Source: Sperchopsis tessellata (Eukaryota > Arthropoda > Insecta > Coleoptera > Hydrophilidae). From it: a stretch of DNA of 28,869 nucleotides. A program made the position numbers and the translations under genes. The stretch is taken from positions 1-28,869 of the forward strand of contig JAWQRN010000505.1 in assembly GCA_033557685.1 (NCBI GenBank), read 5' to 3'. Every line of letters starts with the position of its first letter. Within the stretch, counting starts at the first letter, position 1. Below the pieces are notes generated by a model. The model saw only the letters and a program-made list of their open reading frames with translations. It was not told where the DNA came from and did no database searches. Of the stretch, positions 12,109 through 23,346 are shown one piece after another.

Positions 12109-13146
12109 AATACGCAGCTCAAAGGGACGAACCAATACAGGCATTGAGTGATAATTCAGACATTGGCACTGCTCTACTATTATGATGTAAGTTAAAAGAT
12201 CTGTTTCATATATGAATTCCCATTGAATATTAACTCTCGTAAAAATCTGTCTGCTATCAAACAGTAGTATCAATTCGTCCTTGTTTAGTTTTATCTGTCC
12301 ATGAGCCTTTGGATATATACAAACGATAAAATGTTTGAAGCGCAAAAATGAATCACTTGGCGGAAGAAAAAGTCGCAGTGTTTGTAAATAGGAAACCCAT
12401 TCAAACGCAGAACGTGTATATTAAAGCATATATTGTAAATATTTACATTTCGCCAAGTTCATCTGCCAAATTTCATTTATGTTGTGGATATTAATAGTTA
12501 ATTCATTAAAAAAGCTTATGAATCAATACATTTGAATGCCAATACCTACTACGAGTTCATTCATTTAAAATAACAGTTTATAATGTCATCGTTAAATGAA
12601 AGAAGAAAAATCCACCTTACAAACACTTTTAAACCACCGCAGTTTACCTTGGTATCATTTTTATAGTTGAGGGATTATTGGCTAAGCAACGTTATGCTCA
12701 GTCAGGATTGGAATGGGAATACTACTTGTGGTCCAATAGAGTTCGATTTTGAATGGGGAACGTTTTTTTTTTCAAAGACATAGTGCATAATACAAAAATA
12801 TAATTTATTTGGTCAATTTGATATATAGAATTTTTTTATAAAATGTGTGGGTCCCACGTATACAATTGGTTTTAATTAACTGTGTATTATTTCATCCTTG
12901 AAAATTACTTCTTAGTTTCAGTGATCGGTATAAAACTGTTCACTCATCATTTTGTCCATAATAAAAATATTGCCAATTCTTACTGCAAATTTTGAAGTGT
13001 CTGCTTAAACATATAAACAAATGAAGTTATGACCCGTTATTTAAAAATGTATTTATGTTCATTTAGGAAAAAATAATAGCTTGCTAAATGAGAGAGATGT
13101 CAGTAGTAAAATCGATTGGTTAAAATTCTTAAACATTTAAAATAAA
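12109..13146. other. Intergenic, no gene seen
   Basis: AT-rich sequence with no supported coding region. The open stretch on the - strand at 12103-12345 has no family resemblance. Confidence 0.5.
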
Positions 13147-13286
13147 TATATTAATATTATATTAATACTGCTTCCATGGTCACCAGTGTAGGATACTTTT
13201 GGCATTTTTTATTTCCGACCACGTTATTACTAATAACGTGGTCGGAAATAAAATTGCCAAAAGTATCCTATATTAATATTATATTA
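13147..13286. mobile_element. Small foldback/hairpin element with flanking direct repeats
   Basis: Two nearly perfect inverted arms, 13190-13229 and 13231-13269, meet at a single-base centre (13230). They differ by one indel and a small mismatch around the T/A run. The inner core is ACGTTATTA-C-TAATAACGT. An 18-bp AT sequence (TATATTAATATTATATTA) occurs identically at 13147-13164 and 13269-13286, bracketing the hairpin. Between the left direct repeat and the left arm lie about 25 bp of unpaired sequence. This fits a snap-back miniature element with a target-site duplication, although 18 bp is long for one and the repeat is simple AT sequence. Transcribed, it would form a long hairpin RNA. Confidence 0.7.
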
Positions 13287-14210
13287 TGTGTGAAATTAAT
13301 CTAGTATCACTCTGAATAGATTTTATACGTTTTCTACCATTATTCCAATGCGTGATTAGATTAATACCCATAGAATTAAAAAAAATTAAATATATCGTGG
13401 ATGGAATAAAAATCACGATCGTGTTTATAGGACCTAGTGCCTTATCTCTTTTGGTGTTCAAAGTTAGGGTTGTCTACCTCTCTCTTGTCAAAATAGAATC
13501 TGATTAAACTTTTACATTTACTGGGTGGCAAATTGGATCATTGAGTGAAATATTCACTTTAGTTTTCGTTATTTAGGTGTATTAAACAAAAACAACATGA
13601 CTTTGATGTATAGGATGTGTATCGAAGCATGCGCTATATGGGTATAACTCAGTTATAATTGAAGATGCAAGATTTTAAATTTGTTTGAAATTTTGTTCTT
13701 ATTAAAATAAATATTTCCCACAAGATGTTTTGATGGACACTGGAAAATGCTTCATTATTATTACAAATAGACTTGAAATTGCAAAAAAATATTGTTTTAA
13801 CTATTTTTAAATTATTTGAGGAAAATATATGAAAATATATGAACAATTTTCTCACTAAGATAGTTTATCAAATATAGCTTAAAGTGATTTTTTAATGCTT
13901 TTTTAACTAATAGCCGAATTAAATTATATTTTTTTTCTAATTTAATTGATGCAAAAGAAAAACTATTTTACCCGTTTCCACATATGGGTACATACTTCAA
14001 TTTCAGTTTTCGTCAAAATCAAAACGCCTACCGATTGCTTAAAAATAGATACGAGAATGTATGGACTCATTAATTAATTTAAATACTTATCTATTATTAC
14101 ACATATATGAAATATTTATAGATGCGAATAATCGACTATTAGGATAATCCGGGTTACCTATATAGTATCTTATAAAATGTAGCTACAAATGGTATTAACC
14201 GTTATTTAAA
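13287..14210. other. Intergenic, no gene seen
   Basis: Strongly AT-rich sequence with poly-A and poly-T runs. The short open stretches on the - strand here are chance-like and carry no motif. Confidence 0.5.
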
Positions 14211-14345
14211 GGCGCCTCGGTAGCCGTATAGGTAAGTACGCTGGGGCGTTAGCTATGCGACTCCGAGGTGGCCCGGGTTCGATTCCCCGCCCAGGAGAAT
14301 TTTCTTAGGTAAAATCTCAGGAGCTTGGAGTCAATTCGTCAAAAA
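14211..14345 (+). mobile_element. tRNA-derived SINE
   Basis: The first 85 bp or so look like a tRNA-type RNA polymerase III promoter. An A-box-like block TAGCCGTATAGG (14221-14232) is followed 44 bp later by a perfect B-box, GGTTCGATTCC (14276-14286). The ends do not pair as a normal acceptor stem, so this is a tRNA-derived head and not a functional tRNA gene. A body follows with GTAAAATCTCAGG, then a TTGGAGTCAATTCGT block that recurs near 28573-28604 with a few changes. The 3' limit is uncertain; similarity to the second copy ends near 14345, though the element may extend to about 14420. Confidence 0.75.
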
Positions 14346-14858
14346 TGATTAGAATTGGTATAAAAAACACATAGTTATTGGCAATGGCCTAATGGCTACA
14401 GTTATTAATGTATTTAGTAAAAAAAATTAATTTCGGTTCGTGAAAACGATACTTTTTGGGTGAGAACGTAAAAAACGAAAACTAAAAATTTCGTTTTTGT
14501 TCCTATCAGAAATTAACGAAATTGTTTTAATTTCTAGCCCCTTCCTAAATGGTAACTGATTCTTAAAATATATACCAGTTTGTGGTGAATTTTTGTTCTC
14601 GGAAGTCTTTTTGTTATTCCTCATTACTTAGATTTGAATTATTATTAAGTATTTTTCAGTAACATGTGTTTTCTATAGCTTAATTCTTGACAATTTGCAC
14701 CAATTGCTCTCTAAGGTACTGAATTAATTGCAATTTCTAGGTGAAAATTAACTTTTTATTAAGAGCTGTAACTTTGTTGAGATTAAAATAAGTGACCATT
14801 GTATTATACAAAATATTTTATTTATTAATTACAAGAAATTTTATATCAAAACCTATTT
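14346..14858. other. Possible SINE tail and AT-rich spacer
   Basis: May include the SINE tail to about 14420; a second A-box-like word (TGGCCTAATGG) lies near 14389. Otherwise AT-rich with no coding evidence. Confidence 0.4.
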
Positions 14859-16770
14859 ATGAACAATTTTAAAACGCCTTTCAATAGTGAAGTTGGTTTC
14901 ATGGTTAACAAAAGATTGAAGAACCAATGGGTCAAGTTTGAGATCATTTCTGACAAGAGTTGCAAACTTAGAAAAAAGATCTCTCAGCGGTATAGCTTCC
15001 AAATTCTACAAATGTATGCCCCAATAAGTAGCGATTCAAAAAAGGTGGTCGAAGAATTTTATGAAGAGGTAACAGATCTTCATGATAGTTGAAATGCATA
15101 TTTTAAGATTGACTAGAGCCTAGCAACAGATTTTCTGTTCTGGAAGAATACAATGACCATAATGTGTTACATATAGTAAGCAGATACAGACAGGGAAATA
15201 GGTGGTACTACTAGGGAAAAAATGGGGAAAAATAAATTCCAAAATATCCAGTCAGATTAAAATCCTACAACAGCAGCATACATAACTAAAATGTATAGAC
15301 CATAAAATGGCAAATAAAGGAAGATATTCGAAGATACAACTATGAACTCTAGAATGATAGAAGAGCATAAGAGCTATAAGCAGGTAAAATAAAGACTTAT
15401 AATTGAGAAAAAGCAAAAAATAATAGCCCTCAGATCTGAAAATAGAGAGTTTACAGCAGAGAAGAAATCCTTAGTGTGGTTAGAAAGTTTACGCAGAATT
15501 ATATCTAGCTGGACCGTACTCATATTAACATGTCATACGAGGAAGTTACGCATGTTCTGAAAATCTATGAAGTGTGGCAAAGCACCCGGAGAAATGGCAT
15601 TACGGTTGACATACTAAAAATCTTTGGAGCGGAGATATATACAGTTCTGGCAAAAGTGTATACATCATGGCTAGCAACAAAAGATACATGAGCTTCTTGA
15701 AACAAAGCAATGCAATAATTATTTCTGATCCACAAAAAGGTTACAAAGAAGATTCAAGAAATTACCGTAAAGGGTATAGCGCTATTGGCCAAAATCATAC
15801 AGTGCGCAAATTAATATCTAGAAGCGACTATGTTGTGTATTCATAGAATATGAGAAAACATTTGACTCCCATGAACAATTATAAAAGCTTTAGCCTAAAA
15901 TGAAATTCTATCTACCTATATAGAGCTCATTCAAAAGATCTATGAAAAAGCTGCCTCAAATATTGAAACACACCAAGTAAAGGAACCTATTGATATTCAA
16001 AATGAGACACTATATCACCGACATTGATCAGTGCTGCTCTAAGTAGTGTTTCTAGCCCTAAATTAGGAACACAAGGGTATTCAAGTGAATGGAGAATATC
16101 TTAGCTATTTAAGATTTGCTGATGACGCCGTGAATTTTGCTCTAATCATAGAATAGCTCAAAGAACAAATGATTGATTTTGATTCAGAAAGTAGAAATGT
16201 AGGCCTTAGCACAAATTTTAATAAAATGATAAAGTGATGCTCACTAAACTGGTTATGCCAGCTAATGTGTACATCATGGGTACACTCATAGAAACAGTTC
16301 TATCATACATGTATTTTGGCTAGCTCATAGCGATGAATGGAGACATATCCTTGGAGACAGTATGAGCTCAAAGTTTGCATGTATTACAACTGGACGTTTA
16401 ATGAACATATTTAAGTCACAGATGTTTTTGTATTTGAAACACAGAGTCTTTGATGACTAGTGTGTATTTGTATTTGTATATATAAAAGGCGCTATACTTG
16501 GATAAGGACTCAGTCTAGGGTCAGGGGTGTTATAGGTACGGGCAGAACATTTAGAAGGTGAAGAGACCATCGATGGTCATAGGAATTAACTTTTTGGGAA
16601 CTGAGATACGATGGAAGACCCAAGAAGATGACCCAATGATAGGTCGGACCGAGAACTGAGAAATTATATGAGTCATGTGAATGCAAAAAGCTCACAACTG
16701 TGGTGAGTGAAAGGAACTAGGGGAGGCTTTCGTCTAGCAGTGGATTAATAACGGCTGATAATGATTTCTA
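14859..16770 (+). pseudogene. RTE-type LINE retrotransposon, heavily decayed
   Basis: A 5'-truncated non-LTR retrotransposon on the + strand. The first open piece (14859-15092) reads as part of an AP-type endonuclease domain (GFMVNKRLKNQW, then the LQMYAP block and EEFYEEVTDL). After many stops the reverse transcriptase appears: RFADDAV with the FADD catalytic motif at 16115-16126, then YMYFG...AMNGDIS and LKHRVFDD, all in the order seen in RTE-clade elements. The last conserved piece (GEAFV-stop-QW) lies near 16720-16745 and is followed by GCTGATAATGATT, like the short repeated 3' ends of RTE elements. Frameshifts and stops throughout show it is inactive. Clade assignment rests on recalled motif patterns. 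Confidence 0.75.
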
Positions 16771-17961
16771 TACAGTTGATACCTAACACTTTGAGAGGTA
16801 CATGTCTTGATAATGAAAACTTAAAAGATATCAAATCATTATTGTTTTAAAGAAGAAAAAAGTTTTCTGCATATCTTATTGGTAGGCGTAGTTTTGACAC
16901 CTACTATTGTGAGCATAAACAAATGTGCTCGCATTACCGTATGGTGTTAAATTTCAAGGATAAAATTCTCGGAGCCGTCAATAAACGATAATATTCATTC
17001 ATAAGTAGTTATAACCATTATTATAATAGTAGTATTTAAATTAGACTATTAACAGAATCGGTTTTTAATGATGGTGAATGTTGATTATCATCTTCTTTTT
17101 TTAATAAACTTGTATTTCTAATCAGTCTATAAAGAAAAAAATTTTAAAACAACTAACTATTTAGACACCTTTTAAAAAATTAAACTTTTCTCGTATGTAC
17201 GTAGAAATTTAAGTATAATGTTAGTTTTATAAGTTCTCAAACGTTTATATTTCATAGTCAAGTAACTAGCTATGTGTTTAAATTTTATTTATTACTTAAC
17301 CTGACTGAGCCTGAGGCTCTCTGTTTTTAAAATGCTCCAGGGTGGAAAAAAACATTTTGCATATGGGTATACTATGTTTTTCTATAATTTTTAGGTGTGA
17401 ATATTTAAAAAAAGATTAATTTAATGCATTCCATCATTCTAGGTATCTAGAAATACTTATTTATGTATAAAAATAACAGTTATTTTAATGAATATATAAT
17501 TCACAATTACAATAAATGGTAAGAAAAATATATTTCCCCTATAGTGATGCAACCCACTATACATATGGATATAAAACTTGGTTGCTTATAAGTCTACGCA
17601 AAGAATTTTTTTAAATAACAGTAAGATTGTTCACGATAATCCACGTTAATATAAGGTGGTCTGTTGGGATTTGGTTATCTGAGCATACCCACCTTTATAG
17701 TAAAGAGATATGTGCCACGGAGACCGAATAAAATAGTAATCCATTTCTTAAGGAATATTTGCACAATGCAATTGTAAAAATATGCAGCATACATCTAGTT
17801 TTACATATTAATATATATTCTATATACGATTTTTATGTCAAAAAAGAGGACTAGTGAATAATTAAATCCAATTTACTAGAAGAAAAGTTATAAATATTAA
17901 TATTTTATTGATAATTTCTGTACATACAACATATATTCTTATACATTATTTATTATTTCAG
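16771..17961 (+). other. AT-rich sequence, probably intron of the Net-like gene
   Basis: No gene seen. If the gene's 5' exon lies upstream, this is the intron's 3' part. It ends in a T-rich run and TTATTTCAG, with the AG at 17960-17961, a plausible 3' splice site. Confidence 0.5.
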
Positions 17962-19199
17962 GTTTTGTTGCTACCCACAACACCACTATGTCTTCCGAAG
18001 TCCACAATTTATCTTTCTTCTGTCCACCTTCATCTCCTGGACGAGATGATGAAGATGAATACCTCCATAGAGATGAAGACGTAGATAGGGTCCACTCACC
18101 AACTGACAACAGTGAAGATAGTGTTGAAGTGAAAGTTTCCCCCATTTCCGGTCGTAACAAGAGGAAATGTGCAGAACCAAGGCGTGTTCACGATCCTGCA
18201 TATGCATCAGGTCCTCCCAAAAAACGAATGTGCCTCCAAGCTCGAGTAGAATCCACCCTACAACAGCAACATCAACAACAACCCTTCAGACCGTGGAGTG
18301 TAAAGCTGGAATTTACTGATTCCCAAAAATGCATCCCGATTGAAAAATCAAACGAACTAACAAAAAGTGTTCTTATTAAATGTGAACCATCCATACCAGT
18401 GAATCTCAAATCCCCATTGTCCTTGAAACACATTTCTGAACTAAAGAGTGAATCAAATGAAAGCAAACCTGTGATCGCAACCATAATTAAAACCGAAGTG
18501 CCAAATGATATTATCACTCCATCGTCCTCAACAGAAAATGTCAAGAACAGATTACTACCCACTAGTCAAACACCCCAACTGTTTATGTATCCATCAGTTA
18601 TTGAACCTAATAAGCAGCTCCACCCTCAGTCTTTGTACCCATATTTTAGACCACCCTCACCGATAAAAAATAGCCTAAGTTCTGGATCATTGTCGCCTCC
18701 TATCCAACAACAACCCATTGCTTTATTAAAAAGACAAGTTAATCGCACAGAAAATCCAGCAATTAAAGCTGAGTCATTACCATCAGGTTTAAGAGTTCCT
18801 ACCCATCCACAAGTATCTGCAAATTTAAATCCTTCCGAAGCAGATAGAATCATCCGAACTAGTGTAGAAGCGTTCCCAAGACTACAATCCTCAAGGAAGG
18901 AGCAACGCAATTACAAAAACATGACAAGAGAAAGACGTATAGAAGCAAATGCTAGAGAGAGAACGAGGGTGCACACTATAAGTGCAGCTTTTGATACTCT
19001 CCGAAAATCTATCCCCGCCTATTCACACAGTCAGAAGCTCTCTAAGTTATCTGTTTTGAGGATAGCTTGTAGCTACATCATGACTTTATCTAGTATGGTT
19101 CAGGATGATGCAGAATCAGTTGCTGAATGTGTCGATTCTGTTACAAGGACGATACAACGAGAAGGTAAACTAAGAAAGAAAAAAGACGATTCGGACTGA
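17962..19199 (+). CDS. net: bHLH transcription factor, Net/ATOH8 family
   Basis: Nuclear DNA-binding regulator related to Drosophila Net and vertebrate ATOH8. Coding runs from ATG 17988 (A at -3) to TGA 19197-19199, 403 codons in one exon; 17962-17987 is the 5' UTR part after a splice acceptor. The bHLH is at residues 313-369: basic region TRERRIEANARERTRVHT, helix 1, a loop with YSHSQKLSKL, and helix 2 starting SVLRIACSYI. After it comes a family-type C-terminus (AECVDS, TRTIQREGK and a lysine-rich end), so the 3' end is complete. The N-terminal 300 residues look disordered: an acidic stretch (20-33), basic NLS-like clusters (55-66, 77-80), a Q-rich run (92-98) and Ser/Pro-rich parts. Five SUMO-type psi-K-x-E motifs lie at 105-108, 130-133, 152-155, 167-170 and 259-262. 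ATOH8/Net proteins have roles in tissue patterning; the target genes here are unknown. An upstream coding exon joined in frame cannot be fully excluded, as the frame stays open through the acceptor. Confidence 0.95.
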
Positions 19200-20940
19200 A
19201 AGTGTTTTTTCTTATATTAAGTGCCTGATACATTTCTTTAATGTATTGTTACTATATGACTGACAAATGCTTTAAATATAACCTATTAAATGATTATTTT
19301 TTTTTTAAATGAAGTACTGAAAAATTGTATTTGTCATGCTCAAAGTGAACAAAGCTCAAAACAAAAGACTTAATGGCAAATGTTGGTTTAAAAAATAAGC
19401 TTTATGTATATGCAAAAATTTTTAATGCTTTTGTATTACTAATTAATATTATTAACATTCTACTCAAAAACAAATTTCTCCTACTTATAAATTCTAGTAG
19501 CCAAGTATTTTTGAAAAATTAAATATTAAACTTGTTTTTGAATAGCTGCTTGCTTACAGTACTCAATACTAGAACTATTTATTATTTGTGTTATATTACA
19601 AGTTCTTTCCATGCTTCAACTTCTTTGGTGAAATATATGTTTCTCTATATTTTTATTGTGGTTATAAATATCGCTTATTTATCAACCAAGATATTGGGTG
19701 ATTTGGGTAAATTCAGGTTTTGATGTACTAAAAGTTTTTAGATGTAATAATTGAAAATGTTATGTTTGATTATTACTGTATTTCTTGGACAATTCCTAAG
19801 TTTAATGTCAAAGTGGGAAGATATACCGAGATATACACCATAGTTTTGTTCATATCTGGTTCTTTTAAACCATAGACCATCATATATCATAGGTAGGGTT
19901 GCCTAATTGAAAGAATCCAGGATTCTGATTTGCAGTTTAGTATACATTAAAACACCTGCTAGTTTTATTGCTTAATTTTTATCTTATTAAATTGTAGAAG
20001 TACTTACAATTAAACAAACATATAGTGTTTACAATTTCAATTTCCTTTTGAATTATTTGTTTTATTAGGAGAAATTTCAAGAAGTACACAATTATATTTT
20101 TTTAAAATTGTTATAAACATAGTTTTATTATTACCGGTTTAACATAACTTGTTAAAATAGTTTGAGAAAAAAAAGCATTTGTTAGACATTTAGTGAAAAT
20201 TTTTTGTTATTGTATATTAAACTAATGACTATATTCTTGTGCCAAATTTTTGTAAACATAGCAATAAATTATTGTATTGATGTCTTAAGTGTCAAAAATC
20301 TTTTTATGTACTTACTAAAAGTACATAGTAAGAAAATTCAAAATGGCAATCATCTTGTTTTTGAAAATTAATTATATTTAAAAGTGTTATATAAAAACAA
20401 TAAAAACGTTTAATTTTATGCACTTAAATAAATTAATTTATTAAGATCTGCAGTTAAGAAAATGATTTTTATTTATGAATAATTTAATATGTACTGTTAA
20501 TTTAGGAAACAATATTTGTTTATAATTATTCATAGCTTTATTGTCTGTTTTTTTTTAATTTAAGCTTGTATTTGAATTTGTATAAACTAAACACTTATAT
20601 TCAAGATTTATTTGTATCGAAAATGCTTATATGTTTTTGGAACCTACTTAGGTCTAAAAGTTTCAAATTTTCTTATCGTTGTCATTATAAAGAAGTGCCA
20701 TTTTTCTTTAGTGATATTTTTGCCATTTTGATATTTTACAACTTGAATAATATATTGAAAAGTCTAAATTAAGTACAAAATTGAAATCGTGAGAACACAA
20801 ATTCTCTCTACTTTGTTCTAATTATTTTTTTTGTATATACAATACTGTACTTAAAACTTGTTTGCGACCCTTATTGTATAAATTGAGATTATTTATTTAT
20901 GTTACATTTAAGAAGATATTAAATATGTTTTGGTTAAAAT
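19200..20940 (+). other. Likely long 3' UTR of the Net-like gene and downstream spacer
   Basis: AT-rich with no coding evidence. AATAAA signals on the + strand lie at 20263-20268, 20399-20404 and 20427-20432, and an ATTAAA near 19284. Which of them is used cannot be told; the cluster at 20.26-20.43 kb is the most plausible end. Short open stretches at 19532-19723 and 20566-20772 are chance-like. Confidence 0.45.
20263..20432 (+). terminator. Cluster of AATAAA polyadenylation signals
   Basis: Three AATAAA hexamers (20263, 20399, 20427) fall within 170 bp, about 1.1 kb after the Net-like stop codon. In AT-rich DNA such hexamers also arise by chance, so use as the mRNA end is only a suggestion. 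Confidence 0.3.
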
Positions 20941-21140
20941 AATGTGGTTTTATTCTTTTTACTTTCTTGATTAGTGGGCATGGCTTTGGGCACATTATCA
21001 TTTTCTGATAACGCCTTGGATTGTACTCATACTATATGATTTTATAATTTTGATATTTATCTTCAGGTTTTCCTGGAGATAACCGTGTGTTGGCTTTTCT
21101 TTTTGCCGACGTTTCGTCCATCGTTTCAGGGGACATTAAG

Positions 21141-21262
21141 ACATGTAGGTCTTAAGTGCTAATTATTTATTGCAATGTAGCTCTGAAAAGTGTTCTAGAT
21201 GCAGGAGCCGACCAGCTCTAAAAAGTGCTAAGTATAGAATGACATGTAGCTCTCAGAAGTGT
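21141..21262 (-). repeat. Tandem subrepeats near the Penelope 3' end
   Basis: About four imperfect units of roughly 36 bp built on ATGTAGCTCT-AAAAGTGCTAAGT-TAGAATG (given on the + strand). Equivalent arrays occur at about 24196-24312 (inverted) and 26419-26550, so they belong to the element. Confidence 0.75.
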
Positions 21263-21289
21263 GTCATAAAATAAAAAGTTTTCCGCAGT

Positions 21290-21334
21290 TTACCTATGTA
21301 TATATATAGCTTGTTACCTATGTATATATATAGC
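21290..21334 (+). repeat. Perfect 21-bp tandem duplication
   Basis: TTACCTATGTATATATATAGC occurs at 21290-21310 and again at 21314-21334, separated by TTG. It lies inside Penelope copy 1 and is not seen at the matching place of the other two copies, so it is probably a recent local duplication. Confidence 0.85.
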
Positions 21335-21479
21335 GTGATCGAGCACCAATAGGAAACCTTCTTAGCAATGCTTGTTGTGCCACTCTCCTACTGGCCTACA
21401 AGATCTCAGCAGGGCGTATCCCTTACTGAGCTTTGCAAATTTGATAAAATAGTTTTCCAAGAGGAAGCGAGGGGAAACC

Positions 21480-23130
21480 CATTATAGCGCTCCAGATATT
21501 CCGAATGCTAATATATTTCAAAGGATTCTCTTATTATTCTAGGTAAGTAATTAGAAGATTTGGCAAGAATTTTGATCTCCTTAAAGAGGATATCATGGTC
21601 TGATTCTAATTTATGTTCTGCTAATGGAGATATAGAAAACTGTTTGAGACGGGTTTGCCTTTCGTGTTCGGGATTTTTAAAACGTTAGATGACCCTTTGA
21701 ATAACCAAAGAATTGTACCCTTTGGTTAAGAGTGGTACTTCGGATAAATTATCTTTTTCACTGAGATTATCTGTAGACCAGATAATTGACTGACAATTTC
21801 TACGAAGGGTGGTGTGAAGATGTGGCGTGGATGTATCTATTAGTCAGCTTGGGCTTGCGATAGACTGAATGGCGTATTGGGCCATCAGCGCGCCTTACAA
21901 GGACATCCAAGAACAGGATTGCCCCAGAGACCTCAACTTCCATTGTGAATTGAATATCGGTGTGGTGACTATTAATGTGTCGTAGAAAACCTTGGGACCA
22001 TATAATAAAAGTGTCATCCACATATCTAAACGAACATTTCAGTTTCAGGGGAACAGAAGCTAAAACTTGTTCCTCGAAAGCTACCATAAAAATGTTTGCG
22101 ATGACCGGAGAGAGTGGAGATCCCATAGCAGCACCAGAAGTTTGTTCATAGAACTCGCCATGGTACATAAAATATGTCTATCTCTAGCATATTTCTACTA
22201 AGTCCGCTATAGTGGATGGGAGAGATTTGTTAGCCAGTAGCTAGCGAATAATCTGGATGGAATTATGCACAGGAACCTTTGTGAACAAGGAAAATACATC
22301 GAACCTGACAAGCAGGCATTTTTAGTTGAGAACCATATTAGAAATTTTCCCGATGGAATGGGCAGAGTTCTTGATGTGTAATGTAGATATTCCAATAAAT
22401 TGGTTGAGTTGGGGAGTAAGAAATTTTGCGAGCTTGTAGATTAGAGATCCAATGGTACGATCATTAGTCGGGATGTGAACTTTTTGTTATAGATGACACC
22501 GACTTCTCTATTCTATTGGTCGGATTGCGAACTAGGGGCTTGTACATGGGGTCTTGTAGAAGTTGTAACATCTTTTCATTGCCCATTATGACAGTCACGT
22601 TTCCCTTGTCCACAGAGAGGTTCGAAATTTCAGAGTTATTCTTGAGGCTTTTTAGAGCCAAACGTTCATCATTTCTGGATAGATTCTGAGGCGGTGGTTA
22701 GACATTCTCCAGAATGATGACAGTATTATGCCTAATACGATCTGCTACCTCCTCTGGTAGTTTCAAAAGGAATGGTTCTGGGCGTTGGGATGAACTTGAG
22801 ACTTTTTGAAAGAACGGTTTTTTTCATCTGTGGAGAGGGTATCAAACGATAGATTGACCTTCAGGTTTGCGGGCATCTGATTCTATCTATGGAGCTTGGA
22901 AGAAATTTGCTTATCAGAGATGATCGCATTTTCGAGACTGTTTGGCAGTGAAATATTTCCAGAGGTCTCGGCTTGTAGGAAAGTTATTCTTTCCACAACT
23001 TAATGATGCGATGACAACAATTTGGCGAGTTCAAGGTGTAGATTGAAGATTTGCAATTCTGTATTATTTAATTCGCATCGTGCTAAGCGGATTTTTATTT
23101 GACGAGGCATAAGATAGTACGTTGTAAGAT
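21480..23130 (-). pseudogene. Penelope-like reverse transcriptase/endonuclease, decayed
   Basis: Reading down the - strand, ALKSLKNN...VDKGNVTVIM (22661 to about 22590) is the conserved start of Penelope-type RT. A shortened segment leads to YKLAKFLTPQLNQFIG (about 22440), where the expected PKIHK block is not seen. RFDVFSLFTKVPV follows, then GEFYEQTSGAAMGSPLSPVI and the catalytic YVDD at 22013-22024, and finally SVYRKPKLTNRYIH. The longest uninterrupted piece is 122 codons (21800-22168). After it the linker can be followed (KGYNSLVIQRVI, stop, RFKNPEHE) and then jumps to PLAEHKLESDHDILFKEIK, the end of a GIY-YIG endonuclease region. The GIY-YIG core itself is deleted. Stops and frameshifts mean it is inactive, and the N-terminal region above 22700 is very degraded. 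Confidence 0.85.
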
Positions 23131-23346
23131 ACATCTACATCATTTCAGGAAAGCTAAGGATGCTAGAAGACTGCTCATTTTTTGACGAAGGTTTCCAAAT
23201 TAGGTGGTTTTTTGGCAGATAGCCTCCCCAAAGAGGTGTTTTAATTTAGTACGTAGGCTTTCACGGCCACAGTAACTATTTTCAGGTTTTCCGATAAGAT
23301 AACTGTGTGTTGGCTTTTTTTTTTGTTAGTTTAGACCCTTGATGGT

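Larger units (their letters stand above)
21062..23330 (-). mobile_element. Penelope-like retroelement copy 1
   Basis: A 2.27-kb element read on the - strand, bounded by direct copies of a terminal sequence: TTCAGGTTTTCC...TGTGTTGGCTTTT at 21063-21100 and 23282-23320. Inside lie a reverse transcriptase relic, then (towards lower coordinates) the end of the endonuclease region and a 3' region with tandem subrepeats. The same termini and subrepeats recur in the copies at 23331-24440 and 26340-27180. The repeated ends fit the terminal repeats (pLTRs) of Penelope-like elements, which often form partial tandem or inverted arrays. The neighbouring copy starts directly at its right end. Confidence 0.85.

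Noticed and set aside
14211..14296. Functional tRNA gene
   Set aside because: The B-box is perfect but the ends do not form an acceptor stem, and the sequence runs into a repeated SINE body.
17939..18910. Open frames on the - strand across the Net-like exon (17939-18160, 17986-18207, 18272-18562, 18626-18910)
   Set aside because: They are antisense shadows of the conserved bHLH gene and show no motif of their own.
22207..22395. 62-codon - strand frame as a separate gene
   Set aside because: It is the wrong frame of the Penelope RT; another frame over the same bases reads the conserved RFDVFSLFTKVPV block.
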